64,000 nt of DNA from Oncomelania hupensis (Eukaryota > Mollusca > Gastropoda > Littorinimorpha > Pomatiopsidae), in NCBI GenBank assembly GCA_036898135.1, contig CM072520.1, forward strand, positions 1,152,491 to 1,216,490, read 5' to 3'. Shown piece after piece: positions 30,401-41,700 of the stretch (the stretch's first letter is position 1; each line of letters opens with the position of its first letter). The notes beneath the pieces are model-generated. The model did not search any database, had not been told where the DNA came from, and saw nothing but the letters and a program-made list of their open reading frames with translations. Made by a program: the position numbers and the translations under genes.

Positions 30401-31024
30401 TAGCTTACTGTAGATGTCATAAGCCTTTCCTCTAAGCCCTTGACTAAGCTTAAAAGACCAATGAGTGGGATCTAGTTTGTACTCTGTTGCTAGACGCTCA
30501 AACCTAGTCAGATAGAGATCTAGACCTTCTTCTCTCTCATTGAATGTCCCCAGTGGGAATGACATTCCTTGTACAGGGTTGGATGCTACCTCTAGCTGAT
30601 CTGAGTGGGAAGGGGTTGAGGAAGAACTTGAAGCTCCTGATCCCAATCTTCTTAGCTCTAACTCATGCTGTCTTTCTTTTTCCTTTTCTTCCCTTTCTTT
30701 TTCTTTTTCTGCCCGCTCATACTCCCATTTCCTAACTTCTGCTTCTCTCTCTGCTGCTAATGCTGCCTTCTTCTGTTCTCCTTCTAATTCTAATTTCTTC
30801 TGTTCTCTTGCTGCTTCTAACTCTAGTTTCTTCTGCTCTGCTTCTAGTTCTGCTTTTCTCTGTTCTGCTTCGAGTTTCTTCGCCTCTCTCTCTGCTGCTC
30901 TCTCTGCCTTAGCCTCCTGCTTCTCTACCTCTGCATTGATATACGCAATTAGGTCTCCCCCTGCTAAGTGTAAAGCTTCCCCTAATTCCTTGAAGCGCAA
31001 TCTCAAGGCCACTGGGTCCGACAT
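27473..31024 (-). CDS. Gag-protease-integrase, RT deleted (array unit 1)
   Basis: Frame of 1183 codons from the ATG at 31024. It has the same layout as the plus-strand polyprotein up to the integrase: coiled coil, Gag, CCHC knuckle, D-T-G protease, HHCC finger, D-X58-D-X35-E catalytic core and GPY-type end. At 28100-28103 the sequence jumps from MAIAIAEE, just beyond the integrase, to the end of the RT connection, with AGAA shared at the joint. About 929 bases are missing relative to 6812-7741. The deletion is out of frame, so the last ~209 residues read the RNase H region in a wrong frame. That frame happens to be open. Gag, protease and integrase could still be made; the protein cannot reverse transcribe. 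It differs from unit 2 by very few residues. Confidence 0.9.
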   Translation of the reverse strand: MSDPVALRLRFKELGEALHLAGGDLIAYINAEVEKQEAKAERAAEREAKKLEAEQRKAELEAEQKKLELEAAREQKKLELEGEQKKAALAAEREAEVRKWEYERAEKEKEREEKEKERQHELELRRLGSGASSSSSTPSHSDQLEVASNPVQGMSFPLGTFNEREEGLDLYLTRFERLATEYKLDPTHWSFKLSQGLRGKAYDIYSKLPTDRVTDYHKVKEALLTGFELTGECYRQKFRTNRRVKGESYAQFADRLSTTLDKWISQSATAKTYDGLTELLVWEQLRETMTPELRTFSVEQGAERLEDLVKVADRYVAAHGKAKSFRRDLKPNGKEAQKRSPNREERTANKPNNPRPGQNKGPNTEFGKRGPAEQRRYCSFCNRNNHSTAECFKLAAQRREERESRPAHRVLTQSSGNKPHTIGDHPSVTDTVKVNGKEANCLYDTGLSYDAIVSESLVSRADLTDKTVDLQGADLTKPTTTCPIAWIEVESRYVTGRIQAAVLQKPLYDLVLGCRYVFLGTPPKTVEIAAVQTRAQAKTQPPQPEFAPNPGLEEIKTAQKEDTSIAKCFQKLPKAHTPPHKGDFYMEEGVLHRQGDGDHTQLVLPATLRAQVLELGHSMPLSGHMGIGATVQRISAHYYWPGITEDVKRYVKSCHQCQRYSPRHHTVPVTLGPSVVVGVPFQQVSVDIVGPLPMTKKRNRFLLTLVDACTMWCEAVPLPAIDTKKIADALITIFTRVGFPDSIRTDNGSQFTGRLMQDVFELIQVHHIRTPPYHPASNGQVERLNGTLLTILRKVADDNPEAWDTYVNAALFAYRETPHAATGYTPSTLLFGRPLAGPLEALRRSWTEAKIDDTPRGATKYVADLQETLKATWKKAGEALKKARARQAKYYNRHAKDRELQVGDQVLLLLPSGTNKLDIAWRGPYRVTAKKSKTVYQVEVNGRARYHHINRLKKYTDRPATPSIHTWMAIAIAEEVHPQLQQHRRTSDKWNPENRPGQSRMDSGMRDSIPNTQGQNDIGASTPPTRFDSAICSSHRRKRLRPRSSTATARPQECRDAIPCRLRQQKIETRRDPLRHVGERMPWTSLGHTEVSTLPVWDTLHSSGGPPTTIVPGSLQILELSPDAMGTHPSSILIPNRVHPRQREPRSRLPQSPSRGGHSSCRPPITTKGHSTRIRPRPVKPCH
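27487..27978 (-). pseudogene. RNase H remnant, stranded in another frame (unit 1)
   Basis: Minus-strand frame with FVLRTDASDLGLGAVLLQ, a YATSEKECLGLVWA helix and VQVDHQPLSFL, followed by the RNase H-end SRHPVEDTA. The catalytic motifs look intact. Because of the RT deletion it is no longer in frame with Gag-protease-integrase, so it would need its own start or a frameshift to be expressed. Unlike the plus-strand copy, no LINE is inserted here and the native C terminus ends at 27487. Confidence 0.8.
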
Positions 31025-31395
31025 TGCCAAACGTGTCTATGAACAACCTCTGAATCACGTGGAATACCAAAACACTAGCAATATTGCAAGTCAATAAAAA
31101 CAATGCAAAGACAATCAAATTCGTAATCAATAATAGAATAAAACAAGAGTCAAATGGCATACAACAGTTATTTAAGCAAAACCTGCAAAAGAACAATGCA
31201 ACATACAGGCACAAAAATATTTGAAGCAAAAAAGTTTTTAACTAAAGAATAGTGCACCCAACTGATCAGTGTTATACCCTTACACTATTCTAAGTTATTC
31301 TACTACTCCTACTGTTATCTAATTTTATTGTACTAAGGTCCGGTTATACCCAATTCCTATTATACACAGATCCTGGCTAGGCTCGCCAATTAAAG

Positions 31396-32941
31396 TGTCA
31401 CGTGGGGTTTATGGGCTCTGCACAATGGAATTATGGACCCTCACGTTTATTCGGTGGGAACTGCTAGTAAGTCACCCTATGAATTACTTTAATAAATTTA
31501 TTTGTTTAGCTCGTTCTGTGTTAAGGTTGGGGTACAGAAATAGATAGAAAAATGGTAAAAGATTACTGTCACACTAGCTTTCACACGGCTATGAATCATA
31601 TGTAGTCCAGCCACTTGATAACAGTTAAAATCACACATTTATTTCTTCTACTCTATACAAGATTCTCTAAGTACTAATCTAACTTAAAAAGTCTCAGTCA
31701 ATGCTAATAGTTCGATCGCTGATAGTCTAGGCAGCTGTTATATCTTCCTCGGGCACTTGCTATAATATTTCATGTAGAGTTGGACTACTGTGGTCCGTTT
31801 TACAGTTTCTGAAGAGTTGGACTACTGTGGTCCTGTTATGATCAGTTTAAGTGCACTTCTGGGGGTACACTTAACTTTCTTATGGTGCGGTCGAAGTCCT
31901 TCTGTGAGGTAGCTTCTGGTACACCTTTGTAGTTGTGTAGTTGGGTTCCCTTGCCACGCTGTGGGGTCTGACAGGGTGTCTTTCAAGGCAGCTCTTTCCG
32001 TCTGGTGCGGTAGAGTCTCCTCAACCAACTAGTCGTTTCTGTGGAGTGGGGTGCACAGGATAGCTCGGGATAGCTCGGGATAGCTCGCCTGCTCGTCTGT
32101 AATATAAGAGACGAAATTCTGCACAACCCTGAATAATCGGTTTGTGCAGAGCGTCTCACTGAAAGCCAAAGTAGCCCTCAGTGATAGCTCCACATCTCTA
32201 TACATAAGCGACGAACATTCTGCTACTTCCGGGTTCCACTGGAATTTCACTCTAAATTCCTATACATACATAAATATAAATCGTGTCTAACTATACACAT
32301 ACAGAATTAATAATAATATAAACATTCAGTGGTACAGCCACTGGTCTGCAAACATACATATAAGTTAAACAACCGTGGTTCCGTACAGCATACAACATGG
32401 CGGCGCAACCGGTCGTGTTTCGCCTCGTGGTCGGCTCTTCCACGTGGTACGGCAAATTCGGATTAACAATTCACATTTATGCATAGCAAATTCTTCAAAC
32501 ATAATTTCAACAATAATACAAATATATCACGATGAAACAGAAGGGTGTTCATTTACCTGTTTGACAAGTTCAGGCCCGTGATGACTTGAGAGAATTCTAA
32601 GATTTCAAAGTCCTGCTTCCTGGTCTATGAGTGTAGAGATTTCTCTAGCTGTGGAGATGTTGCCTCTACCTCGTCTCACACACGACTGATTCAAACTGCG
32701 CTAGGATTTGACACATTCAGAACTGCTCTACCCACTGAGCCTGCTCTGATTGGTTAAAACGGTCCGATTCAAAGCTCAAGTGCTGACTCACTGCGCTAGC
32801 GTGGGTCGGGCTCGCGGTGTGCTGGTCTGCTGTGTAATTTAAATGCTGCTGTGTTATAGTCTAACTTCTAAAGTTACAAGTAAGCCTACTACACATGGCT
32901 AAATAGTCAATGAGCAGAGTTAAACTAGCCAATTCATGACA
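31396..32941 (-). repeat. LTR2 of the array (shared)
   Basis: 1546 bp. It serves as 5' LTR of unit 1 and 3' LTR of unit 2. It is as LTR1 except for a 6-bp AGCCTA gain near 32883 and one substitution noted near 31816. Confidence 0.95.
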
Positions 32942-33094
32942 GGCTCCCTCAACTGAAAAAAGGCGATGACTACTGGATTCGACCTTTTTCTACTACAGAG
33001 CCTAGTTTAACGCTGCACTATCCTAGGGTCCTATTTACAAACTAATTAAGTTGCTCTACCTGAGCTGCAATGCTGTGCCAGGTAGCTATGGACA

Positions 33095-36000
33095 CTAGTG
33101 ACAGGGTTTTACTGGACGGGGACGAATTCTGGTGCTGTGGCCCTTAGTTGTGATGGGTGGGCGACAGCTGCTGTGTCCTCCACGGGATGGCGACTGAGGT
33201 AGTCGGCTCCGTGGTTCTCTTTGCCGGGGATGTACTCGATTTGGAATGAGTATGCTTGAAGGGTGAGTGCCCATCGCATCAGGCGAGAGTTCAAGGATTT
33301 GGAGGCTGCCAGGAACGATAGTGGTTGGTGGTCCACCTGAACTGTGAAGTGTGTCCCATACAGGTAGAGTTGAAACTTCTGTATGGCCCAGACTAGTCCA
33401 AGGCATTCTTTCTCCGACGTGGCGTAGTGGGTCTCGGCGGGTCTCAATTTTCTGCTGGCGTAGGCGACAGGGAATAGCGTCTCTGCATTCTTGGGGTCGC
33501 GCTGTAGCAGTACTGCTCCGAGGCCTAAGTCGCTTGCGTCGGTGCGAAGAACAAATGGCTGAGTCAAATCGGGTAGGTGGAGTACTGGCGCCGATGTCAT
33601 TCTGTCCTTGAGTGTTTGGAATGCTGTCTCGCATTCCGCTGTCCATACGACTTTGTCCGGGGCGATTTTCCGGGTTCCATTTGTCAGAGGTACGGCGATG
33701 CTGTTGTAGTTGGGGATGAACTTCTTCCGCGATGGCGATGGCCATCCATGTGTGTATGCTGGGGGTCGCTGGTCGGTCCGTGTACTTCTTGAGGCGATTG
33801 ATGTGGTGGTATCGGGCTCTCCCGTTCACCTCTACTTGGTAGACTGTCTTGGATTTCTTGGCAGTCACCCGGTACGGTCCTCTCCAAGCGATGTCCAGCT
33901 TGTTGGTTCCACTTGGAAGTAAGAGTAGCACTTGATCGCCGACTTGCAGTTCTCTGTCCTTCGCGTGGCGGTTGTAGTACTTCGCCTGACGGGCTCTTGC
34001 CTTCTTCAGTGCTTCACCAGCTTTCTTCCACGTTGCTTTGAGGGTTTCCTGCAGGTCTGCGACGTACTTGGTGGCACCTCTTGGTGTGTCGTCTATCTTG
34101 GCTTCCGTCCAACTTCTGCGTAGGGCTTCTAGCGGTCCTGCTAGAGGTCTGCCGAAAAGCAAAGTTGACGGGGTGTAGCCTGTGGCTGCATGGGGCGTTT
34201 CTCGGTATGCGAACAGTGCCGCATTCACGTAGGTGTCCCACGCTTCTGGGTTGTCGTCGGCGACTTTCCTGAGTATGGTGAGAAGGGTTCCATTCAGTCT
34301 TTCTACTTGTCCGTTGCTGGCGGGGTGGTATGGTGGTGTGCGAATGTGATGAACTTGTATCAACTCGAACACGTCTTGCATCAGGCGGCCGGTGAACTGA
34401 GATCCGTTGTCCGTTCTAATGCTGTCCGGGAATCCGACTCTGGTAAAGATGGCGATGAGTGCATCTGCAATCTTCTTGGTGTCGATCGCTGGCAACGGGA
34501 CTGCTTCGCACCACATCGTACATGCGTCGACGAGTGTGAGTAGAAATCTGTTCCGCTTCTTCGTCATGGGCAGTGGTCCCACTATGTCTACTGAGACTTG
34601 CTGGAATGGCACGCCGACTACTACTGATGGTCCTAAGGTAACTGGTACGGTGTGATGTCGCGGGGAATATCGTTGACATTGGTGGCAAGATTTCACGTAG
34701 CGCTTGACATCCTCCGTGATTCCTGGCCAATAGTAGTGTGCGCTGATTCTCTGCACTGTGGCTCCAATTCCCATGTGTCCGCTGAGTGGCATGCTGTGGC
34801 CTAATTCTAGTACTTGGGCTCGAAGGGTGGCTGGTAGTACTAGTTGGGTGTGATCTCCATCTCCTTGTCGATGTAGAACTCCCTCTTCCATGTAGAAGTC
34901 TCCCTTGTGCGGGGGTGTGTGCGCCTTGGGTAGCTTCTGGAAGCACTTCGCTATCGAGGTGTCTTCTTTCTGTGCTGTTTTGATCTCTTCGAGTCCTGGA
35001 TTCGGAGCGAACTCGGGCTGGGGTGGTTGGGTTTTAGCTTGGGCCCTGGTTTGCACTGCAGCTATCTCTACAGTTTTGGGGGGCGTGCCTAAGAACACAT
35101 ACCTACAACCTAGCACTAGATCATACAGGGGTTTCTGTAAAACAGCTGCTTGGATTCGTCCTGTGACGTACCTACTCTCTACTTCGATCCAAGCTATTGG
35201 GCAAGTAGTCGTCGGTTTCGTCAAGTCTGCTCCTTGTAAGTCGACTGTCTTGTCTGTCAAGTCCGCGCGCGATACAAGAGATTCGCTAACTATCGCGTCG
35301 TATGATAGACCTGTGTCATACAGACAGTTCGCTTCTTTTCCGTTGACCTTGACCGTGTCTGTCACCGATGGGTGATCTCCGATCGTGTGTGGCTTGTTAC
35401 CGCTACTTTGAGTTAGAACTCTGTGCGCTGGCCGGCTTTCGCGCTCTTCCCTACGTTGTGCGGCCAACTTGAAACATTCTGCGGTGGAGTGATTGTTTCT
35501 GTTGCAGAACGAGCAATACCGTCTCTGTTCTGCAGGACCTCTTTTCCCGAATTCCGTGTTGGGTCCTTTATTTTGCCCAGGTCTGGGGTTATTCGGCTTA
35601 TTCGCGGTGCGCTCTTCCCGGTTAGGGCTTCGTTTCTGTGCCTCTTTCCCGTTAGGCTTTAGGTCTCGCCTGAAGCTCTTGGCTTTTCCGTGTGCGGCCA
35701 CGTACCTATCTGCGACCTTGACCAGATCTTCTAGTCTTTCCGCGCCCTGCTCTACTGAGAATGTCCTCAGCTCGGGGGTCATGGTTTCCCGTAGCTGTTC
35801 CCATACTAACAGTTCTGTCAGTCCATCATACGTCTTAGCCGTGGCTGACTGGCTAATCCACTTATCCAGCGTTGTGGACAACCGATCCGCGAACTGCGCA
35901 TAGCTCTCTCCTTTCACTCTCCGATTGGTGCGGAATTTTTGCCGGTAGCATTCTCCTGTTAGTTCGAATCCCGTTAGGAGTGCCTCTTTTACTTTGTGAT

Positions 36001-36646
36001 AGTCAGTCACTCTGTCAGTCGGTAGCTTACTGTAGATGTCATAAGCCTTTCCTCTAAGCCCTTGACTAAGCTTAAAAGACCAATGAGTGGGATCTAGTTT
36101 GTACTCTGTTGCTAGACGCTCAAACCTAGTCAGATAGAGATCTAGACCTTCTTCTCTCTCATTGAATGTCCCCAGTGGGAATGACATTCCTTGTACAGGG
36201 TTGGATGCTACCTCTAGCTGATCTGAGTGGGAAGGGGTTGAGGAAGAACTTGAAGCTCCTGATCCCAATCTTCTTAGCTCTAACTCATGCTGTCTTTCTT
36301 TTTCCTTTTCTTCCCTTTCTTTTTCTTTTTCTGCCCGCTCATACTCCCATTTCCTAACTTCTGCTTCTCTCTCTGCTGCTAATGCTGCCTTCTTCTGTTC
36401 TCCTTCTAATTCTAATTTCTTCTGTTCTCTTGCTGCTTCTAACTCTAGTTTCTTCTGCTCTGCTTCTAGTTCTGCTTTTCTCTGTTCTGCTTCGAGTTTC
36501 TTCGCCTCTCTCTCTGCTGCTCTCTCTGCCTTAGCCTCCTGCTTCTCTACCTCTGCATTGATATACGCAATTAGGTCTCCCCCTGCTAAGTGTAAAGCTT
36601 CCCCTAATTCCTTGAAGCGCAATCTCAAGGCCACTGGGTCCGACAT
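33095..36646 (-). CDS. Gag-protease-integrase, RT deleted (array unit 2)
   Basis: Frame of 1183 codons from the ATG at 36646, the same length as unit 1 and almost the same sequence (noted differences: Ile versus Thr-type changes such as ADALIAIF here against ADALITIF in unit 1). Coiled coil, Gag, CCHC knuckle, D-T-G, HHCC and DDE motifs are all present. The RT deletion has the same AGAA joint, here at 33722-33725. The wrong-frame tail of ~209 residues is conserved. The near-identity with unit 1 points to a recent duplication of one unit rather than two insertions. Confidence 0.9.
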   Translation of the reverse strand: MSDPVALRLRFKELGEALHLAGGDLIAYINAEVEKQEAKAERAAEREAKKLEAEQRKAELEAEQKKLELEAAREQKKLELEGEQKKAALAAEREAEVRKWEYERAEKEKEREEKEKERQHELELRRLGSGASSSSSTPSHSDQLEVASNPVQGMSFPLGTFNEREEGLDLYLTRFERLATEYKLDPTHWSFKLSQGLRGKAYDIYSKLPTDRVTDYHKVKEALLTGFELTGECYRQKFRTNRRVKGESYAQFADRLSTTLDKWISQSATAKTYDGLTELLVWEQLRETMTPELRTFSVEQGAERLEDLVKVADRYVAAHGKAKSFRRDLKPNGKEAQKRSPNREERTANKPNNPRPGQNKGPNTEFGKRGPAEQRRYCSFCNRNNHSTAECFKLAAQRREERESRPAHRVLTQSSGNKPHTIGDHPSVTDTVKVNGKEANCLYDTGLSYDAIVSESLVSRADLTDKTVDLQGADLTKPTTTCPIAWIEVESRYVTGRIQAAVLQKPLYDLVLGCRYVFLGTPPKTVEIAAVQTRAQAKTQPPQPEFAPNPGLEEIKTAQKEDTSIAKCFQKLPKAHTPPHKGDFYMEEGVLHRQGDGDHTQLVLPATLRAQVLELGHSMPLSGHMGIGATVQRISAHYYWPGITEDVKRYVKSCHQCQRYSPRHHTVPVTLGPSVVVGVPFQQVSVDIVGPLPMTKKRNRFLLTLVDACTMWCEAVPLPAIDTKKIADALIAIFTRVGFPDSIRTDNGSQFTGRLMQDVFELIQVHHIRTPPYHPASNGQVERLNGTLLTILRKVADDNPEAWDTYVNAALFAYRETPHAATGYTPSTLLFGRPLAGPLEALRRSWTEAKIDDTPRGATKYVADLQETLKATWKKAGEALKKARARQAKYYNRHAKDRELQVGDQVLLLLPSGTNKLDIAWRGPYRVTAKKSKTVYQVEVNGRARYHHINRLKKYTDRPATPSIHTWMAIAIAEEVHPQLQQHRRTSDKWNPENRPGQSRMDSGMRDSIPNTQGQNDIGASTPPTRFDSAICSSHRRKRLRPRSSTATARPQECRDAIPCRLRQQKIETRRDPLRHVGERMPWTSLGHTEVSTLPVWDTLHSSGGPPTTIVPGSLQILELSPDAMGTHPSSILIPNRVHPRQREPRSRLPQSPSRGGHSSCRPPITTKGHSTRIRPRPVKPCH
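33109..33600 (-). pseudogene. RNase H remnant (unit 2)
   Basis: Same 163-codon frame as in unit 1, with TDAS, SEKE and VDHQ motifs retained. It is out of frame with the upstream polyprotein because of the RT deletion. Confidence 0.8.
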
Positions 36647-37017
36647 TGCCAAACGTGTCTATGAACAACCTCTGAATCACGTGGAATACCAAAACACTAG
36701 CAATATTGCAAGTCAATAAAAACAATGCAAAGACAATCAAATTCGTAATCAATAATAGAATAAAACAAGAGTCAAATGGCATACAACAGTTATTTAAGCA
36801 AAACCTGCAAAAGAACAATGCAACATACAGGCACAAAAATATTTGAAGCAAAAAAGTTTTTAACTAAAGAATAGTGCACCCAACTGATCAGTGTTATACC
36901 CTTACACTATTCTAAGTTATTCTACTACTCCTACTGTTATCTAATTTTATTGTACTAAGGTCCGGTTATACCCAATTCCTATTATACACAGATCCTGGCT
37001 AGGCTCGCCAATTAAAG

Positions 37018-38555
37018 TGTCACGTGGGGTTTATGGGCTCTGCACAATGGAATTATGGACCCTCACGTTTATTCGGTGGGAACTGCTAGTAAGTCACCCT
37101 ATGAATTACTTTAATAAATTTATTTGTTTAGCTCGTTCTGTGTTAAGGTTGGGGTACAGAAATAGATAGAAAAATGGTAAAAGATTACTGTCACACTAGC
37201 TTTCACACGGCTATGAATCATATGTAGTCCAGCCACTTGATAACAGTTAAAATCACACATTTATTTCTTCTACTCTATACAAGATTCTCTAAGTACTAAT
37301 CTAACTTAAAAAGTCTCAGTCAATGCTAATAGTTCGATCGCTGATAGTCTAGGCAGCTGTTATATCTTCCTCGGGCACTTGCTATAATATTTCATGTAGA
37401 GTTGGACTACTGTGGTCCGTTTTACAGTTTCTGAAGAGTTGGACTACTGTGGTCCTGTTATGATCAGTTTAAGTGCACTTCTGGGGGTACACTTAACTTT
37501 CTTATGGTGCGGTCGAAGTCCTTCTGTGAGGTAGCTTCTGGTACACCTTTGTAGTTGTGTAGTTGGGTTCCCTTGCCACGCTGTGGGGTCTGACAGGGTG
37601 TCTTTCAAGGCAGCTCTTCCGTCTGGTGCGGTAGAGTCTCCTCAACCAACTAGTCGTTTCTGTGGAGTGGGGTGCACAGGATAGCTCGGGATAGCTCGGG
37701 ATAGCTCGCCTGCTCGTCTGTAATATAAGAGACGAAATTCTGCACAACCCTGAATAATCGGTTTGTGCAGAGCGTCTCACTGAAAGCCAAAGTAGCCCTC
37801 AGTGATAGCTCCACATCTCTATACATAAGCGACGAACATTCTGCTACTTCCGGGTTCCACTGGAATTTCACTCTAAATTCCTATACATACATAAATATAA
37901 ATCGTGTCTAACTATACACATACAGAATTAATAATAATATAAACATTCAGTGGTACAGCCACTGGTCTGCAAACATACATATAAGTTAAACAACCGTGGT
38001 TCCGTACAGCATACAACATGGCGGCGCAACCGGTCGTGTTTCGCCTCGTGGTCGGCTCTTCCACGTGGTACGGCAAATTCGGATTAACAATTCACATTTA
38101 TGCATAGCAAATTCTCAAACATAATTTCAACAATAATACAAATATATCACGATGAAACAGAAGGGTGTTCATTTACCTGTTTGACAAGTTCAGGCCCGTG
38201 ATGACTTGAGAGAATTCTAAGATTTCAAAGTCCTGCTTCCTGGTCTATGAGTGTAGAGATTTCTCTAGCTGTGGAGATGTTGCCTCTACCTCGTCTCACA
38301 CACGACTGATTCAAACTGCGCTAGGATTTGACACATTCAGAACTGCTCTACCCACTGAGCCTGCTCTGATTGGTTAAAACGGTCCGATTCAAAGCTCAAG
38401 TGCTGACTCACTGCGCTAGCGTGGGTCGGGCTCGCGGTGTGCTGGTCTGCTGTGTAATTTAAATGCTGCTGTGTTATAGTCTAACTTCTAAAGTTACAAG
38501 TACTACACATGGCTAAATAGTCAATGAGCAGAGTTAAACTAGCCAATTCATGACA
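37018..38555 (-). repeat. LTR3 of the array (shared)
   Basis: 1538 bp, as LTR1 with single-base losses near 37618 and 38113. It serves as 5' LTR of unit 2 and 3' LTR of unit 3, yet differs strongly from LTR4 at the other end of unit 3. Confidence 0.95.
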
Positions 38556-38708
38556 GGCTCCCTCAACTGAAAAAAGGCGATGACTACTGGATTCGACCTT
38601 TTTCTACTACAGAGCCTAGTTTAACGCTGCACTATCCTAGGGTCCTATTTACAAACTAATTAAGTTGCTCTACCTGAGCTGCAATGCTGTGCCAGGTAGC
38701 TATGGACA

Positions 38709-41700
38709 CTAGTGACAGGGTTTTACTGGACGGGGACGAATTCTGGTGCTGTGGCCCTTAGTTGTGATGGGTGGGCGACAGCTGCTGTGTCCTCCACGGG
38801 ATGGCGACTGAGGTAGTCGGCTCCGTGGTTCTCTTTGCCGGGGATGTACTCGATTTGGAATGAGTATGCTTGAAGGGTGAGTGCCCATCGCATCAGGCGA
38901 GAGTTCAAGGATTTGGAGGCTGCCAGGAACGATAGTGGTTGGTGGTCCACCTGAACTGTGAAGTGTGTCCCATACAGGTAGAGTTGAAACTTCTGTATGG
39001 CCCAGACTAGTCCAAGGCATTCTTTCTCCGACGTGGCGTAGTGGGTCTCGGCGGGTCTCAATTTTCTGCTGGCGTAGGCGACAGGGAATAGCGTCTCTGC
39101 ATTCTTGGGGTCGCGCTGTAGCAGTACTGCTCCGAGGCCTAAGTCGCTTGCGTCGGTGCGAAGAACGAATGGCTGAGTCAAATCGGGTAGGTGGAGTACT
39201 GGCGCCGATGTCATTCTGTCCTTGAGTGTTTGGAATGCTGTCTCGCATTCGGCTGTCCATACTACTTTGTCCGGGGCGATTTTCCGGGTTCCATTTGTCA
39301 GTGGTACGGCGATGCTGTTGTAGTTGTGGATGAACTTCTTCCGCGATGGCGATGGCCATCCATGTGTGTGTGCTGGGGGTCGCTGGTCGGTCCGTGTACT
39401 TCTTTAGAAGATTGATGTGGTGGTATCGGGCTCTCCCGTTCACCTCTACTTGGTAGACTGTCTTGGATTTCTTGGCAGTCACCCAGTACGGTCCTCTCCA
39501 AGCGATGTCCAGCTTGTTGGTTCCACTTGGAAGTAAGAGTAGCACTTGATCGCCGACTTGCAGCTCTCTGTCCTTCGCGTGGCGGTTGTAGTACTTCGCC
39601 TGACGGGCTCTTGCCTTCTTCAGTGCTTCACCAGCTTTCTTCCACGTTGCTTTGAGGGTTTCCTGCAGGTCTGCGACGTACTTGGTGGCACCTCTTGGTG
39701 TGTCGTCTATCTTGGCCTCCGTCCAACTTCTGCGTAGGGCTTCTAGCGGTCCTGCTAGCGGTCTGCCGAATAGCAATGTTGACGGGGTGTAGCCTGTGGC
39801 TGCATGGGGCGTTTCTCGGTATGCGAACAGTGCCGCATTCACGTAGGTGTCCCACGCTTCTGGATTGTCGTCGGCGACTTTCCGGAGGATGGTGAGAAGG
39901 GTTCCATTCAGTCTTTCTACTTGTCCGTTGCTGGCTGGGTGGTATGGTGGTGTGCGAATGTGATGAACTTGTATCAACTCGAACACGTCTTGCATCAGGC
40001 GGCCGGTGAACTGAGATCCGTTGTCCGTTCTAATGCTGTCCGGGAATCCGACTCTGGTAAAGATGGCGATGAGTGCATCTGCAATCTTCTTGGTGTCGAT
40101 CGCTGGCAACGGGACTGCTTCGCACCACATCGTACATGCGTCGACGAGTGTGAGTAGAAATCTGTTCCGCTTCTTGGTCATGGGCAGTGGTCCTACTATG
40201 TCTACTGAGACTTGCTGGAATGGCACGCCGACTACTACTGATGGTCCTAAGGTAACCGGTACGGTGTGATGTCGCGGGGAATGGTGGCAAGATTTCACGT
40301 AGCGCTTGACATCCTCCGTGATTCCTGGCCAATAATAGTGTGCGCTGATTCTCTGCACTGTGGCTCCAATTCCCATGTGTCCGCTGAGTGGCATGCTGTG
40401 GCCTAGTTCTAGTACTTGGGCTCGAAGGGTGGCTGGTAGTACTAGTTGGGTGTGATCTCCATCTCCTTGTCGATGTAGAACTCCCTCTTCCATGTAGAAG
40501 TCTCCCTTGTGCGGGGGTGTGTGCGCCTTGGGTAGCTTCTGGAAGCACTTCGCTATCGAGGTGTCTTCTTTCTGTGCTGTTTTGATCTCTTCGAGTCCTG
40601 GATTCGGAGCGAACTCGGGCTGGGGTGGTTGGGTTTTAGCTTGGGCCCTGGTTTGCACTGCAGCTATCTCTACAGTTTTAGGGGGCGTGCCTAAGAACAC
40701 ATACCTACAACCTAGCACTAGATCATACAGGGGTTTCTGTAAAACAGCTGCTTGGATTCGTCCTGTGACGTACCTACTCTCTACTTCGATCCAAGCTATT
40801 GGGCAAGTAGTCGTCGGTTTCGTCAAGTCTGCTCCTTGTAAGTCGACTGTCTTGTCTGTCAAGTCCGCGCGCGATACAAGAGATTCGCTAACTATCGCGT
40901 CGTATGATAGACCTGTGTCATACAGACAGTTCGCTTCTTTTCCGTTGACCTTGACCGTGTCTGTCACCGATGGGTGATCTCCGATCGTGTGTGGCTTGTT
41001 ACCGCTGCTTTGAGTTAGAACTCTGTGCGCTGGCCGGCTTTCGCGCTCTTCCCTACGTTGTGCGGCCAACTTGAAACATTCTGCGGTGGAGTGATTGGTT
41101 CTGTTGCAGAACGAACAATACTGTCTCTGTTCTGCGGGACCTCTTTTCCCGAATTCCGTGTTGGGTCCTTTATTCTGCCCAGGTCTGGGGTTATTCGGCT
41201 TATTCGCGGTGCGCTCTTCCCGGTTAGGGCTTCGTTTCTGTGCCTCTTTCCCGTTAGGCTTTAGGTCTCGCCTGAAGCTCTTGGCTTCTCCGTGTGCGGC
41301 CACGTACCTATCTGCGACCTTGACCAGATCTTCTAGTCTTTCCGCGCCCTGCTCTACTGAGAATGTTCTCAGCTCGGGGGTCATGGTTTCCCGTAGCTGT
41401 TCCCATACTAACAGTTCTGTCAGTCCATCATACGTTTTAGCCGTGGCTGACTGGCTAATCCACTTATCCAGCGTTTTGGACAACCGATCCGCGAACTGCG
41501 CATAGCTCTCTCCTTTCACTCTCCGATTGGTGCGGAACTTTTGCCGGTAGCATTCTCCTGTTAGTTCGAATCCCGTTAGGAGTGCCTCTTTTACTTTGTG
41601 ATAGTCAGTCACTCTGTCAGTTGGTAGCTTACTGTAGATGTCATAAGCCTTTCCTCTAAGCCCTTGGCTAAGCTTAAAAGACCAATGAGTGGGATCTAGT

